From NCBI GenBank assembly GCA_025642065.1, contig JAODUP010000486.1:133501-197500 (forward strand): DNA of 64,000 nt. The letters run 5' to 3'. The position numbers and the translations under genes were made by a program. This DNA comes from Paralvinella palmiformis (lineage: Eukaryota; Annelida; Polychaeta; Terebellida; Alvinellidae). The notes below the pieces were generated by a model. It was given only the letters and a program-made list of their open reading frames with translations. It ran no database searches and had not been told where the DNA came from. Positions 10,861 through 24,573 of this stretch are shown here, piece by piece (the first letter of the stretch is position 1; each line of letters starts with the position of its first letter).

Positions 10861-11935
10861 AGGTCTAAGACTGTCACTAAGTAGATCTGTATATTTAATT
10901 ATCTAGAGCCCCTTTTATGCCTTTAGAGGGTCTATAGATCTATATAATAGTATATAATAATAATGTGTTTATAATTGTTTTATATTTTTAGAAGTATATC
11001 ATATATGTAAAATATGTCTATATGACGTTTGTTTTGTGTCTATTATGGTGAACTGGGTGGCGTTACAGAAGGAGCTTTAGAAGATTAGGTCATTTTTATA
11101 TATATATTAAAATTGTTATATTCAGTATATCATTGTTTGAGGACATAATCTTATAAACTGGAGACACACATGTAGATCTAGTGAAAAACATGACATGTAT
11201 GAGGACATATATGCATGCATGCACAGGATTTAATCTTCATTATTTTGTTTCATCAACACTCCCTTAGCCTTAGACAAAATAATAAAGTACTTTAGACTTG
11301 TAGGTGATGGAACCAAATCTGAACTTGTTACTTGCAAAATGTTTACTTCTTCTGTAAAAATGCTTCAGTCTAATAATTAGGTTTTCCCAAACAGTGGCCA
11401 GTCAGCAAGAGGAAGTCATTTAGAATCTCATTATTATTTTTTTGAATTATATTGTAGTTTCTCTCTGTGGTGAATGTTGACGAAGTCACAGTGAATTGCC
11501 TTTTCTGAAGCAACATATAAAATGACACATTATCTAGTTTAACTAAGTTAAACGGTGATTTAAATAGTTTCATACAATCCGTCAGTTGCCCTTGCGGTCT
11601 GATTTTGATTAAACGTAGCTTGACAATGTAGATATCATTCACCCAACCATAAAAAAATGTTGATTGTTATGAATTAAATTTGTGTGCTTTTGAACCTCAA
11701 GGCAACTTAAAAATTGAATATTTCTATATAAATATCAGGTTCTTACAAGACTATTAGTATTAATGTGATTCGATGTGTATGGCTCTTACTCACCATCTTG
11801 ACAACCGGGACCATTTTGAAATGGGACAGACCCGTTTCACAACCAGTATGGTTTTAAGAATGCCTGCCCGTTTAGCAACCATGTTGTGCTGTTATTTAAA
11901 ACTTCTGTACCATTGGCCAGTTATCAGGGTTATGT
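10861..11935. other. Non-coding stretch after the orphan exon
   Basis: AT-rich sequence, probably intronic if the exon at 10466 is real. No further exon can be supported. A 90-codon minus-strand frame at 11370-11642 has no recognisable domain. Confidence 0.45.
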
Positions 11936-11939
11936 CACA

Positions 11940-12645
11940 TCAGTGTGCCAAGCTGGCTGTTACCATCTTAAGAACATCCACTGTTTAAAAGCATTCTTGA
12001 CACAAGAAGTACTTGTAACCATGCCTTTGTTACATCTCGTATAGACTATTGTAACTCCGTGTTATATGGTGTATCTGATTATAACATTAATCGCCTTCAG
12101 TGAATTCAGAATAGTGCAGCTCGCATTGTAACAAATACTAGAAAATATGATCATATCACCCCAATTCTTCAAAAACTACATTGGCTACCTGTTAAACAGC
12201 ATATCCATTTCAAGATTTTGTTAATAACTTATAAATCTATTAATGATATGGTGCCAGAATAACTGTGTGAACTGGTGTCCATTAGAAAGTCATCCCGAAC
12301 ATTCAGGTCATCCAGTCAGATACTATTGCAGGTGCCAGTTTGTCAGCTCAAATCGTATGGTGATTGTGCGTTTAGTGTTGCAGCCCCCAATTTGTGGAAT
12401 AGGTTGCCAGCAAATACTAGAAATGCGTCGTCTCTTGAAATTTTTAATCTCTTCTAAAAACACACCTATTTAAGGTCGCTTTCACAGATAAATAATTATT
12501 ATCTTTTAAATCATTACAGGGTTCTTACAGACGTACTATTTGGGGTATTATTATATTACATATTATTTGTACATCGCCTTTGATTGGCTCCTGCTGGTAA
12601 GGGCGCTTTATTAAATATACATTGTTATTATTATTTTATCACGAT
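11940..12645 (+). mobile_element. 3' end of a CR1/L2-like LINE (reverse transcriptase C-terminus and tail)
   Basis: Shifted frames read 'CYHLKNIHCLKAFLTQE' (11950-12010), 'FVTSRIDYCNSVLYGVSDYN' (12025-12090), 'IQNSAARIVTNTRKYDHITP' (12105-12165), 'LQKLHWLPVKQHIHFKILL' (12170-12225), 'SIRKSSRTFRSSSQILLQVP' (12275-12335), and 'SYGDCAFSVAAPNLWNRLPA' (12352-12412). These are the standard C-terminal blocks of CR1/L2-type LINEs in invertebrates (recalled). Stops at about 12101 and 12260 and several shifts make it dead. The untranslated tail to 12645, ending in an ATT-rich run, matches 6445-6570. Confidence 0.9.
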
Positions 12646-12649
12646 AATT

Positions 12650-15320
12650 TGTTGCATTTAAGTAAAGTCCATTGATACAAATTACAACTTATATTTCAAT
12701 GGGCTCCAATTACAACAAAAGTTAATGTTATCAATTAACTGAGCTAATCTAAGAGTAATTATCTGCAATTAAGAGAATATTCAGTTAACTTTAAATGCAA
12801 CCATGTAAATATTTCCAGACATTATTTCACTATCTTTGTTAATTCATGTCATTTCATTAATTTACCCGGTAACACATAAAGAAAGAGGGTCATTTAATTT
12901 TGATTGCGTATATTAATAAATAACGAAAAGAAATTGTTAAAATTTATTGCGTGGGATTTTGTCTCTCTTTTCACTTTCTGGGATTTTGTACTGTGGGATT
13001 GTGTCCAGGTAGATTTTGTCTGAATACCGCTGAATCAGGTGATTGTCCCCATCTTACAACAACAAGGCCTGCAGTGCGGTTGCGAAACCGGAAGGTCTGC
13101 GTTTGAAATGGGCAGGCTCGCGAAACTGGTCAATACATAGCTACTGGTGTGTAAAACAATAATGTGTGTAGTTTTATTTTTGCAAGAGCTTTATCATTTG
13201 AATTAGTGATATTGCGTCATTGTTCTGTCTGTGGTATCCATACAGGTAACAGAATTCCAGTTTCTCAAATTGCCTGGTGAGGTTTTAGTTTAATTGTACC
13301 ATTGATGTACGGAAATAAAAAGTGACAGGGAAGAGTGTTTTATCATAATTAATTGAAAGCAGGTGAACTCTTCAATTAATATGTCTGATTCAATGTATTA
13401 TGTGCAAGTTTATATGGTTCAGTGAAAAACACATGAATGTAATGTATTGTGTACAATCTCATGATATGGGTATTGAACTTCTCATTTAGGTATCTGTTTT
13501 GGTGGAACTTCCCAAATTAAATGTATTGATATGTTGTGGTGTGTGATACATTTACATTTTTGGTCCAGTGTTTTGTTCTTAGTAAATGATTCTGCTCACG
13601 TTAAGTCCAACTGGCATGTTTACCAATTTTGAGTGACACCTCCAACGTGACATCCTTGCAATAGCATCTCAGCTGAAAGTGAAAGCGTGGCCTTAATTAT
13701 CGCCAAACCAGTCTGTGTTTTGATATCTTGCTAATGCACCAGTGATGCTAGTAGAGAAGCTATAACTGGAGTCTACACTTCCTTTTCTTAGGGGTCTCTT
13801 TCTTTGATGCATTCATGATAGACGGCTATATTTTGAACACTTCATCATACATTTAATATTAATACACATGGTTGCTGTGTGTCAGTAGATGAGTCAAGGA
13901 TTGTTTGAAAGTGAGTTCTTTAGAACTGAGGTCAGTTAGTAGTGGCACATATGGCATGAGGGGGGTGGTGGTCCTGTTTGATTAATATATTACCCCAGGT
14001 GAATAGCAGGTATCATAAAATGAATCACTTGGCTAATAACGCTCTTATTGGATTGTTACTAATGTGTTCTAATACTAAAATTGATTCTTTAATGATATGG
14101 TTTGTCTTTTTTGTCTACTTTCTTAACATTCTGTAAATAATCTCTGATCTCTGTGGCCATTTTTATACCTGTCTATCTGTCATTGTATACTGATTAGTCT
14201 TGTTTGTTTTGACAACAGTAACTAACATTTGTTAGATATAGGTAGAATGCAAAGGCATATTATGATCTGACTATATGCTAATTGATGGAAAGCCTCTCAT
14301 CTATACTAAATAAACACAAACATTTGGTCACTCTCTCTCTCTGTGTGTAGATTGTGCTTGATTTGTGCATGCTAGTGTATATACAAGGCACATTGTGTAG
14401 ATTGTGTTTTTTTTAAAGCTGTTTATCTATTCCATTCATACCCTACATAATCCAGACAGACACCTGTACTGGCTCACAATAAACAAATGGTCTTCTGTGA
14501 TTACCTGGCTTGAACTGTGTCTGTACAACTTTCAGATCTGCTGATATTGCCACAGTTTGTGAAGCATATCTTGATATAGGACTCAATGTTATTATTGTTT
14601 GTTTTAGTACAAATCCTACTGAAAAATAACCATTTAGATTATGTACAGCGACATCTGGTGATTGAGCTGGAAGACCTTACTAACAGTGCATGTGTGGGTG
14701 TGAAAATAATTACCTAAATCACAGTTTGATTGAACTTTTTATTATTAATGCTTGATTATTGAAATATTGTTAATAGAAGAAACCAGTTGGTACTTCTTAC
14801 CTTATCCATTGTCATATTGTATTATTATTATTAGATATAATTTTTTTAATACCTGATCATAGACTAATATTCCATTTTTGGCTGAATTGACCTTAACCTG
14901 AACTGAACTAGTTTTATTATTCATCACTGTAGATAGCTTCATCATCGTCCGTATCATGCATGATGTGATATAGATGTGCACATATAAACGGTGGAAGCTT
15001 TGTATCGGCATTGATACTGTCTTTGATATAACAGCTCACTATCACACGATATGTTACAGCATTCACCAGTCATATTTTGGGGGAACCAACAAAGTTCTTG
15101 ATATAACGTGTCACAAGCCTGGCTGCCTTTTCCACTCCAGAAGTCATTCCTACTTGGTGATGTGACATGAAGTTGTTATTTTGTAAATCAACCTTCCTCC
15201 CGTATGGTTAAGTTTATTGTGGCCTCACAATGTTGAAGAGATTAAATTTCTTGGTGATGCCCGATAATAAAATTCAATTAAGTGATTAAGTATTAATTAG
15301 GTTGCTACCTTCTTAGTTTT
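12650..15320. other. Non-coding stretch
   Basis: AT-rich with no supportable exon. 11810-11880 and 13080-13130 share short words such as TTGAAATGGG and CTGCCCG/CGGGCAG-like sequence, possibly remains of one old repeat. A short CT run lies near 14330-14342. Confidence 0.45.
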
Positions 15321-15335
15321 ATCTTGTTCCTTGCA

Positions 15336-15516
15336 CCTCCGTGGCCTAGTCGGTAGCACGTTGGACCACAGATCACTACCATCCGAGTTCGAATCTCGGC
15401 GTGGGCACATCTGAAGGGTGTTTCGTCTTTGACTTCGCTTCATAACCTTCGGAGATCGCTCGGCCCATTTAGCCTACCATGTACACAAAAGTGGTCGTAA
15501 AACACCAATCAGCATC
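15336..15516 (+). mobile_element. SINE-A, near full length, with 15-bp target duplication
   Basis: It has the tRNA-like head (CACCTCCGTGGCCTAGTCGG), the B-box-like AGTTCGAATCTC near 15390, the body word GGGCACATCTGAAGGGTG, the 3' word TCGCTCGGCCCATTTAGCCT, and an (ATC)-type tail. The flanks carry ATCTTGTTCCTTGCA at both 15321-15335 and 15517-15531. That marks a retrotransposition event rather than a tRNA gene. Confidence 0.92.
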
Positions 15517-15531
15517 ATCTTGTTCCTTGCA

Positions 15532-17752
15532 AATGGTGATGAGCTAACAGCATTATCCATCCAAACACCCACCCAGCAAATAGAAATAATGACTATGATA
15601 TAATGGCATTACAGTTATTCCACCTTCTCTAGCCAATCAGAAACTTATTAGTGATAAATGCTGTTGATACATTTTAACACGAATAAAAGTTCTAGAGAAT
15701 CTGTTCTTCATCTCAGTCAGGTGTTAACGTTAATAAACGAGATGGTTTCATTTGAGTTAAACATGGCATGACCGGTGTACATCGGCACCAGATAGCATCA
15801 TATTCATGCCAACCATACAAGTTTGTGGTCACGGGGTTTTGGTCATATAATTGAATAATTAACTTTATTAGGTGTATTATAAAACACATGGTTTGGTCTT
15901 TTATGACGTTTAGGATGGTATAGTTTACTAGATATTGTATGCTGGAAACTGTTTCTTTTGGTATAATATGTTTCTTGGCTGGTGCTTTATTAAATGACGC
16001 TATCATAAAATTATCAACCTTTGTAGAACTTGTTAGTTTCATACCCAACATACCTTGTCATAGTCTGTTACTGTATGGCAATAAATATTGGTGGAAAAAT
16101 AATAACAAACTTCCTTTAAATATGTTCATATTTCAATCTGAGATGTTGATATGGAGTGAACACTTGCTCAGAAAATATATACATTTTTTCTGTATGCGTA
16201 CGTCATTTTCATTTAATGCACATGCACATGATCAATATGTGACCATCCTGAAAAGGTCACACACACATATACTGATGATTAGTACAAGACCAAATAAGGA
16301 TAGAAGAAAGAAAGTTCGTTGTCTTTCCTGGAATTATCACACTGAGCAGCTCTCTCTCTCTCCATCAGCATTGTATATAAGGAAAATAATTTGGGATTAT
16401 CTATGTAGATCACATTGAAATCCCCCCCTCTTAATTAAGCTTGTATGTGGAGTTCTTAGAGCGTATGAGGTGGACGGGTGTGAAGGCTGACGATGTTCGG
16501 TGTATTGATAACATGTTATTAGATCACTACAGGCTAAGAGATAACTGAGTATATGAGCTGTTTTAAAAGTAAAGGTTAATCACCGTTTGAACAATCCTTT
16601 AATTATGTATTGGTGTCTATGCCTAATATTACTCTAGGTGGTAAGTCAAAAGGATACGTGATAGTTTTTGATTTGGATGGAAGTGAACAGTGACAATGAG
16701 TTTGTTAGATACGTTTGTGTTGTTTACAAAAGATGGGTTATTCACTCTCTCTATCTCTCTCTCTCTCTCCTATATATATATATATATATATCGTAAACTG
16801 TGTGTACACCTGACGTAATTAGTCTGGTGTACACGGCCTGTGTCTTCAGCTCTCAGACCCTAAGACAGTCTGTGATGACGGGATGACTTCACATTGACAC
16901 TCGGGCGCTCTCGTAATACCATTTACTCCAAAGCCACACAATTCTCAGCCGTTAGTTGTCTAGCTCCAGCTGATGTTAGATGGTAGATTTTTCCTCGCTG
17001 TTACGATGGCCTCAGATACGTGTCTATTGTTGGAAAGACGTAGGAGAGCTATATCTCGGTTGGACCGTTTCATCTCTTCACTGATCGCCGTTTAACCATT
17101 CGGTGGCGGGGTGTGTGTCGTGGATTAAATGAGATCTGAGCCATTCGACGCAGAACCTTTTGGAGCCATTTTGATCTGAACGCGTTTTCCATCTTTTTTG
17201 TTACTTGGTTCACTGCGTTCGGGGCTTGTGCGGTTCATTTCCACGAAATCGGGTCAGCTCTCAATATCTGGTTGTGGTTTCTCTTGGTACCCGATAAAGG
17301 CCCATTTTTTAGATAACCGTTATCGTTTGGTCATTTTATTTCTGATAAATATAGTTGTGACAATAAAACGTGTTGACAGTTTACATGCGTCTGTGAATAT
17401 TTATTTTTAACGTGTTGTTTATTTGAGTTGAGGACTAGTAGAGACCTACGATGATGGCCTGCCAATCGAGCTTTGGCTGTCCAGCTTTGTTGAATATGTA
17501 TCCAAATTAGTCGTGCACGATCAAGAGTAGTGTTTAATGCTAAAAGTTCAGCATCTGTACACACTAGATTTTTGTTGGCAAAAATACCCTAAAGCTCCCC
17601 TGATGGCTAATTCATGGAACAGAAGAGTTGATCATTGATCAGTATTAAACGTTATTGATAACCATTGACTGATTCGATCACATAACAATAGCTAGCATCT
17701 ATGTCTGTTGTGGCGTATATTTTCTTTTTTAACTGCCTTATATAATCATGAG
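15532..17752. other. Non-coding stretch with (CT)n and (TA)n
   Basis: No convincing exon. A (CT)n run at 16744-16769 passes into (TA)n at 16771-16791. A 159-codon open frame at 15939-16418 and an overlapping antisense frame at 15713-16051 exist but show no domain, splice context or coding-like composition. 17100-17300 is somewhat richer in GC. Confidence 0.45.
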
Positions 17753-17898
17753 CACAGATCACTACCACCCGGGTTCGAATCTCGGCGTTGGCATATCTGA
17801 AGGGTGTTTCGACTTCGTTTCATTACATTTGGGGGTCTCTCGGCCCATTTAGTCTACCTTGTGCACAAAAGTGGCCGTAAAACATCAATCATCATCAG
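17753..17898 (+). mobile_element. SINE-A, 5'-truncated
   Basis: The copy begins inside the tRNA part at CACAGATCACTACCACCCGG, keeps the B-box GGTTCGAATC and the 3' words CTCGGCCCATTTAGTCTACC and GTGGCCGTAAAACATCAATC, then an ATC tail. The A-box end is missing. Confidence 0.9.
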
Positions 17899-18122
17899 TA
17901 TGATCCTCTGTAGTCTACTTGGTAGCTGAACTCCTCTTTCTTGGTGGAAGTTTGTCTTGTGAGTTCCGTGGAATGGAGTTTACAACTATCCTCTCCTCCA
18001 GTTTCAAAATGATCATAATCTCCTAACTGATGAATATGATGGCGACTCACCAAGTGAAAGAATTTCTTGTTCTATGTTTTGAATTATTCTTTAACAATAT
18101 TACCTATTTGGATTCGGCATTA

Positions 18123-18395
18123 TTACATATTTTGGATGTGACATTGTGACCTCTGACATTTTTTACCTACATTCGCTTTAATCGCTCTTCTATAATACGC
18201 CTCGCTACTGCTATTTTTAATCAGTTTGGAGATAAAGGGAAGTTTAGATATGGGACGATAATTCTTCATATCCTTATTGCCGGATCCAGATCTCTGGAGC
18301 AGCAGAGTTATGGTGGTTCGCCTGAAACACAGTGCGGTCCCTGACTCATCCATTGACCTAATTATATGATGACCGTTATCAGTGGAAGAAGTTGT
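18123..18395 (-). mobile_element. LINE reverse-transcriptase fragment
   Basis: On the minus strand the frame reads 'TLLLQRSGSGNKDMKNYRPI' followed by 'SKLPFISKLI'. This is the conserved 'NYRPISNLPFISKLIEK' block of CR1/jockey-type reverse transcriptases (recalled). Only this block is left. Confidence 0.75.
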
Positions 18396-19440
18396 CAAGT
18401 GGGCAGTGGATCTAAGTCACGTGACTCGTTCGAAGACTTGCTGGTTATCTCTCACTGACCTCAACCGGAGAGGCTGGCCTCAACATCTGGAGCATTGTCA
18501 CATTGAACGTGATATCCTTAGCGAGATTGTAGCTATTATTTGGGGAATCAGAACTGATCTTATTCCTGATCGTTGTTGTTTCAGCATTTTCACACACACA
18601 CACCTCTCTCTCTCTCCCTATTTCATAACGTCATGTAATACATTTTCAGATCTATCCCAAACATTGCCGTTCTGTACTCCTAAAATATTGTTCACACACA
18701 CACACACACACACACTGTATCAGCTAGCCCAGTGTATGATATGTTTGGACGTCATCCAGTCACTCTATAGGATATGTTAGCTAGTCTTGGAATGTTCATC
18801 TCCCACTCACCACTTCGCTATTAATGAACGACGCCTGACAGTGCCGTTATATTTTATACGTGGCTCCGGGCGAGCTGTAGATGTACTACTTGTTAGAGGT
18901 AGACCGGTACCAGACTATGACTGAGTTTATATTGTTGTAACACCTGGCTGCCGGTGTCCATCTCTCTCTCTCTCTGTTGTGTTGTGACGGCATTTGGGCA
19001 ACCTAGAAAACATCCTAGATAAGGAAGACGCTCCATCCGGCTGCGGATGTTGCTCGAGTCTGTCGACCAACATGTGTACCAAACAGATACTAGCTCCCTC
19101 TAGTGTGTGTGTGTTATAGCTTGTATCTGGTAATATGAATGGAAAATCGCGTACTACTTGCCCTGGACCCGTTGTTTGTTTTGTTTGTGTACATGTGATA
19201 GAAAGTTGGTGGTGGCCTTATTGTCTCCACGTGGCCTAGTTGCTTGTAGATATGATGTCGGTGGTCTAGGGTTGGGTATTTTGATTGAGGCTCTCTCTGT
19301 CTGGATGGTCTGTACTTCGTCACAGCGCATCATTCTTGAAGTAGGGAATGTTGTCTCCGACGTCTCATCCCAGAATCTGCTTCCCTTTTAAACATATTAG
19401 AAGATAAATTTGCCACAGATGTATGTGTGGTATGGTAGAA

Positions 19441-19471
<31 letters not shown>

Positions 19472-20930
19472 CAGAGGCTGAATCGGACTAATAATAATTA
19501 TTATTACAGGAATTTACTCCAATACCAACAACAACACCCCCCCCCCCTCCCAATTCAGTTCTGTAACATTTTATCCAGAGCCAGTCTAGTCTGTCAAACG
19601 ATATGTTAATATCATGTTTAAATAGATAAATACGCGCCATCCGCCACGCTGTCCCGTCGTCATTAAGCCGTCAGCAAGTTATGATTGTTTATTTTGCATG
19701 GCTTGATTCATCACAGATAATGGCCTTGATAAGAGACTGACTAGTTGATCAGTCCCGTGTGTCTTCAGATAGCCACTGGCCGGTAGTGATTTCCCAGCAG
19801 ACTTAGAACAGCCGACAGATGGCACCACCCTCTCTCACTCTCGGTGCCCGTTCTGTTTTTATCCTGTATAATCGCTGTGTTTTTCCATCTTTATTGTTAA
19901 TGCGTACCAAAACGGTGTATGGCGGTGGCCTGGTTCTGATACCAATGTTATTGTTGCCGGTTGTATAGCTCCGTACTAAATTGTACCGGTCAGTTGTGTT
20001 GGCTGGCGTAAAGTAGTGAGAATAGATCAAACGTAAACACAAGTACACACACCCTCCCTTCACCTGCCCTGTCCATATTCGTTGCGGTTCTCCTGATGTG
20101 ATCTTTTTCTGGATCGTATTGAGTTTCTGTTGTTTTTCGTTTGTAATCTGGTCGCTGGTTTGTCGAACTGTGTGATATGTTTATGAAATGTCGTCGGGAT
20201 TAATTGACTGGCCACCGGATACTGGCGGGGATGTGTCCTGTCTGTACGTTCTTCGTGTTAATAATCACGTCTATCTGAAAATGTGAAAAAAATAGTCCCG
20301 TCTGGTGTCTTCGTGATAAATTAGCGGTGTCGTCATTTTGTTTGCGATCGGCTACAAATATGAATTATTGGGAATAGTCCAAATACCACCCCGTAATGTT
20401 TATAATTATTAGGAATTATATATCATAGTAAATATGTTTTACGGGTTTGTTGGTGTATTTTTGCGCGGTCTTTTTATTTGCATGCTGGCGTGTTTAGCTC
20501 CCGTTGTCTATTTTTACTAGACGGCCATGGCAATTTGTGTGTGCCTGCAGCTCTGCACGTAATTTTATCGTGCAGACGCCGCCCAACTCAACGGCCAGAG
20601 GAGCTCCCATCAGCCGCAATCCTACACGGGACTGGCAAATTGCCGAATGATCTCCGTAATAAAATATCGCCTCTCTGTGTGCTTACACTATCGCGCTGTA
20701 AAAGCCCTTTATGGCGTTAGTCTGTACTCCTGCCAGCCGACAGACAATGATCGGAGAGAATTATTTATGTGGCAGATACTCCGTCCCATATTGGATGGCA
20801 CCTCCACGCTGACTGACCCCGTCTTTGCCCTCGTTAGATCGATGACACCGACCTATTTTAATTCGTACACCATTCCTAAAGGATATACCACCAGTCAGGT
20901 AATCTATCGGATCGTACCGTCATATCGGGA
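18396..20930. other. Non-coding stretch, richer in GC, with microsatellites
   Basis: Contains (AC)n at 18692-18715 and (GT)n at 19441-19470. A block at 19630-19800 has more complex sequence with GATA-like and forkhead-like words, but no exon can be supported. The 123-codon frame at 20647-21018 runs into the SINE and shows no domain. Confidence 0.4.
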
Positions 20931-21037
20931 GCGCCTCCGTGGTCTAGCGGTTCGTTTCGTTACCTTTTGGGTGTCGCTCGGCCCATTTAGCCTACCATGT
21001 GCACAAAAGTGGCCGTAAACATCAATGCTCATCATCG
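20931..21037 (+). mobile_element. SINE-A with internal deletion removing the B-box
   Basis: The head GCGCCTCCGTGGTCTAGCGG is joined directly to TTCGTTTCGTTACC, so the B-box and the middle of the body are lost. The 3' end (CTCGGCCCATTTAGCCTACC, GTGGCCGTAAACATCAAT) is intact. Confidence 0.88.
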
Positions 21038-21134
21038 TCCCGTGATATCGGAGACGCGTTATCTCTCTGTGTGATCTAATAATCACTCTTGTAGCATCCA
21101 TTCTTGGTGTTGTATCCTTCCATCGACGATATAG

Positions 21135-21135
21135 C

Positions 21136-21160
<25 letters not shown>
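21135..21160. repeat. (TA)n microsatellite
   Basis: An uninterrupted alternating TA run of about 26 bp. Confidence 0.95.
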
Positions 21161-21167
<7 letters not shown>

Positions 21168-21737
21168 GATAGAGACCGCAATAGTTTGGAGCGCCAGCCA
21201 TCGATGTTAACTCTGGCTCCGGTACTCAGTGACCTCCTACTAGTATACCGTTGAATGATGTTGTCATCATGTCTTCAATCTATTTCATATGATGGACTGT
21301 TTAGTTTAGGTACATAGTTAGTGTGTGTGTGTCTATAGGTTATCAGTGTTAAATAGTGTCCTCTTTGTATTTGAGTACGATTAACAATGAGCCGTAAAAC
21401 TTGTCATCTTGTTGTTGTTGTTATCCACGCGACAGCCTATCGTAGTGTCTACTGTTGTATGCCGCCTTTGTGTTCTTAATGTGTGTGTGTGTGTGTGGCA
21501 GTGTACCGCTCTAGGGTTGAACACCTTGTGGTACTGATGTGATATTGATTTAACTCCCGAACACGGTCGTGCGTGCATGCGTTGTGTGTGTGTGTCTTAG
21601 ATAACTCGCATGATTATTTTATCTAGCGGTAGAAAATTGGCGCACTCTTATATTTGGTACAATATTACATACGAATAAACTGTGTGGCGTACTTTATTGT
21701 GCCTGTAAATCGTAGTTGGTTTTGTTAACAACAACAG

Positions 21738-21934
21738 CGTGATGGTGATGATGATGATTGATGTTTTACCGCCAATGTTGTGCGCATGGCAGGCTAAATG
21801 GGCTGAACGACCCCCAAAGGTAGAGAAGCGAAGTCAAACATGAAACACCCTTCAGATATGCCTACGTGGAGATTCGAACTCAGGTGGTAGTGATCTGTGA
21901 CCCAACTCGCTACCAGTTAGACCACGGAGGCGCC
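21738..21934 (-). mobile_element. SINE-A, near full length
   Basis: On the minus strand it has GGCGCCTCCGTGGTCTAACTGG, a diverged B-box (GAGTTCGAATCTC near 21873) and the body. The (ATC)n tail lies at the left end. No clear target duplication is visible, so it is probably an older insertion. Confidence 0.9.
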
Positions 21935-21939
21935 CCAAC

Positions 21940-24560
21940 TACGACAAGAAACCGTAATACTGAGCGGTGTTTGTGTGTTCTGCCAAACTCCGAGTGCTAA
22001 AGCCAATCACACAAACACAGCGAAATTTTCCTTCTGTGTGTGACTGATATGAATAAGGTCAGATACGCAATGAGTACGCGTTACAGCTTACTTATATAGA
22101 TCTGAGTGCTCTATATCTGAGCAGTAGCAAAGAAGAAGACACCTCCTTCGGGTTAAATAGGCAGTAGTGGTAGCGCTGGATGTTGACATTCGGCATTTCA
22201 GAAGAATACGAAGGGGTACGATCTGCGTCGCATCCGAGATTATCGTGATGGTAATTAGAATGGCGCCGTGGTCGCCGCACAACGCGGCCTAACTTTTTAC
22301 CGCCCCTATTTTATTCATGGTCTTGGCATGGTCTCGCCAGGATCGTGACTGGCAGACGATCAATCGGCGCGCTTGTGATGTAAATCCACTCATTTTCCGC
22401 TCTTCCCTCGTTATTTGTCTGCAGATCGCATGACGTTCGGCCGGCGTTCCTATCGGGATCACGCCCGCTGGGCTAGCCCAGCCGGCCAGGGCCCTACAAA
22501 TTAAAGCTGACAGACGAACGTCCTTGTAAAATGGATCTCGGCCATTCGTCTTGCTTACAGACGACTTCTGTGTGGCCTTAATTGGTCATGTATCTTGTAT
22601 TGGCTCTTGCCACACAATGGGCCAATCTTGGGTTTCGTTTGACTGACAGCTAGATGGGGAACTGGGGCTGCTTTCATCCGGAGCTTGCTGGTCTCTATCG
22701 GTCTGTGTGTGTGTGGGGGGGTCCAATTTTGGATGGAGGAGGTGTAATATGTGACAGCAGCCCACAATACAATACTGTAGGCAGATTTCTCCCCCGCCCT
22801 GCATATGTGTGTGTGTGTGTGTGTGTCTGAAAGTACCAGACTCTGTGAATGGGATTGCTGTGGGTTTGTTTTTAATATCCAGTAGCTGTCAGATAAATAG
22901 CACATGTTTTGAGATCAAGGACGGAGGTGAGTAGCTGTTAGGATGGTGGCACGGCTAACCGGCGGCGGCTCCATGTGGCTACACCCTTCCGCTGTGTATC
23001 AACTCGGAACCGTTCAACACAGTTATTGATGGCTCTATAGGGTTGGGCCGACGTAGGCAACTCCCGTAGTTCAAATGTTAGCTGTTGTCGGTTTGACGAG
23101 ATGAAAATATTTGTTCGGTGAACAGAAATTTACAGTAAACAAAGCTATGTCATATGTTTAAATCTACGACGGATTAGCCAAATCAGTTATTTATAACACA
23201 TTTGTACAGTTTGTATTTTAAATGAAGGGTGTCTACTTTCAATTATTTAGTGTTTTGGACAAACGTAACTGCATTTTCATTATAAATTCCATTGAGCAAT
23301 CTGCATGATGATATTACAAACCACTGCAACCATAATTAGTTTTTTGGGGGTTTTGAATTAACATGTTATGACAGTTTCTATTACTTACTCAATTTGCGTC
23401 TATTGTCATCATAACGGAACAATACAAATAAACAACTGATCATAACCGTTCTATATTGAAGTTTGTTTCCATGTCTATTCAGTAGGTGGCGCCACGGTAG
23501 CACAACATTACAATCGTTTTGAAATTCATTATTTGCCATAGAAGTCTCAGGTGTACGCGCAGTGTTCATCACTATGACCATACAAATTGATAAACATTCC
23601 ACACAACACTTATAAATGTCATCTGGCTAAAAACAAATTATAAATGATTGTTAACATGTGTGTTACAATAATAAATCCTTATCACACTCTTAATAATATA
23701 ATGAAATTTCATTTCATTTTCACTAATTGGTTAAGTGTTTGAATGCTCAAATGAATGTGTTCCAGCTGTTTTCATTAGGGAAACCTGTATTCTTTCTCCT
23801 GGTCATTTTTATGTTTGATTGATTTAAACAAGAAATATACAAAACTACTCAATTAACTTGTTACTGTGCATATTCCAGTTAATACAATATATACACATAT
23901 TTCATTTTGTTATCGTTATGATTTTATTTATTGGTGAAAATAATTGTTATTTATATCTTTATTATGGTTGATTGCACACTCACCTTTTATATTCCAGTAG
24001 CATATATATATATATACATACACACATACACAGAGGGAGAGAGCGCGAGGGAGGTATATACTCTTGAATTCAATGAGCTATTTTTTAATGTAGACGAAGA
24101 ACTTGTATATAAAAAGTTTGTTTCTGATGTGATTGTATCCTGGTAATTGCCAGAATAGGCCTTTATATAAAAGTCATTTATTTAACATAAAGTACAGATA
24201 ATATTTGAACATTTGATCAAATTACCTTTTCTGTGGTGTTTTATGTGAACTGTTTTGATAGGTTTAATTTTTAGTCATCCAAAGCATTTACATAAAGAGT
24301 ATTCCTTCCCTTAGTTTAATAATAATTTGTGCCCGATTACGTTAGCCATGATAAATTAGGTAAAGCAATGATCTGGTTTATTTTATTAACTTGTAATCAC
24401 TATTAATTCATTCGAAATCCATAAATGAAAAAAACTTCGTGAAATTTTAGATAAATATATAAAACAGTCACGATAACAACGACTTAATATGAAAAGGCTC
24501 AACTAGCAGTCTACGGAGTATTTTAAATGTACAATATGTTGATAAAACAAGGATTGATAT
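21940..24560. other. Non-coding stretch with a GC-rich block and CTCF-like motif
   Basis: No exon can be supported. 22260-22500 is GC-rich with clustered palindromic words. A (GT)n run lies at 22806-22827. TCAGTAGGTGGCGC at 23479-23492 fits 13 of 14 CTCF core positions. 23600-24460 is AT-rich. Confidence 0.4.
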
Positions 24561-24573
24561 GACTGAAGTGAAG

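Noticed and set aside
15713..16418. Overlapping 159-codon (+) and 112-codon (-) ORFs
   Set aside because: AT-rich composition, no recognisable domain, no exon-like borders; most likely chance frames.
20647..21018. 123-codon ORF
   Set aside because: Runs into a SINE-A and shows no domain or splice context.
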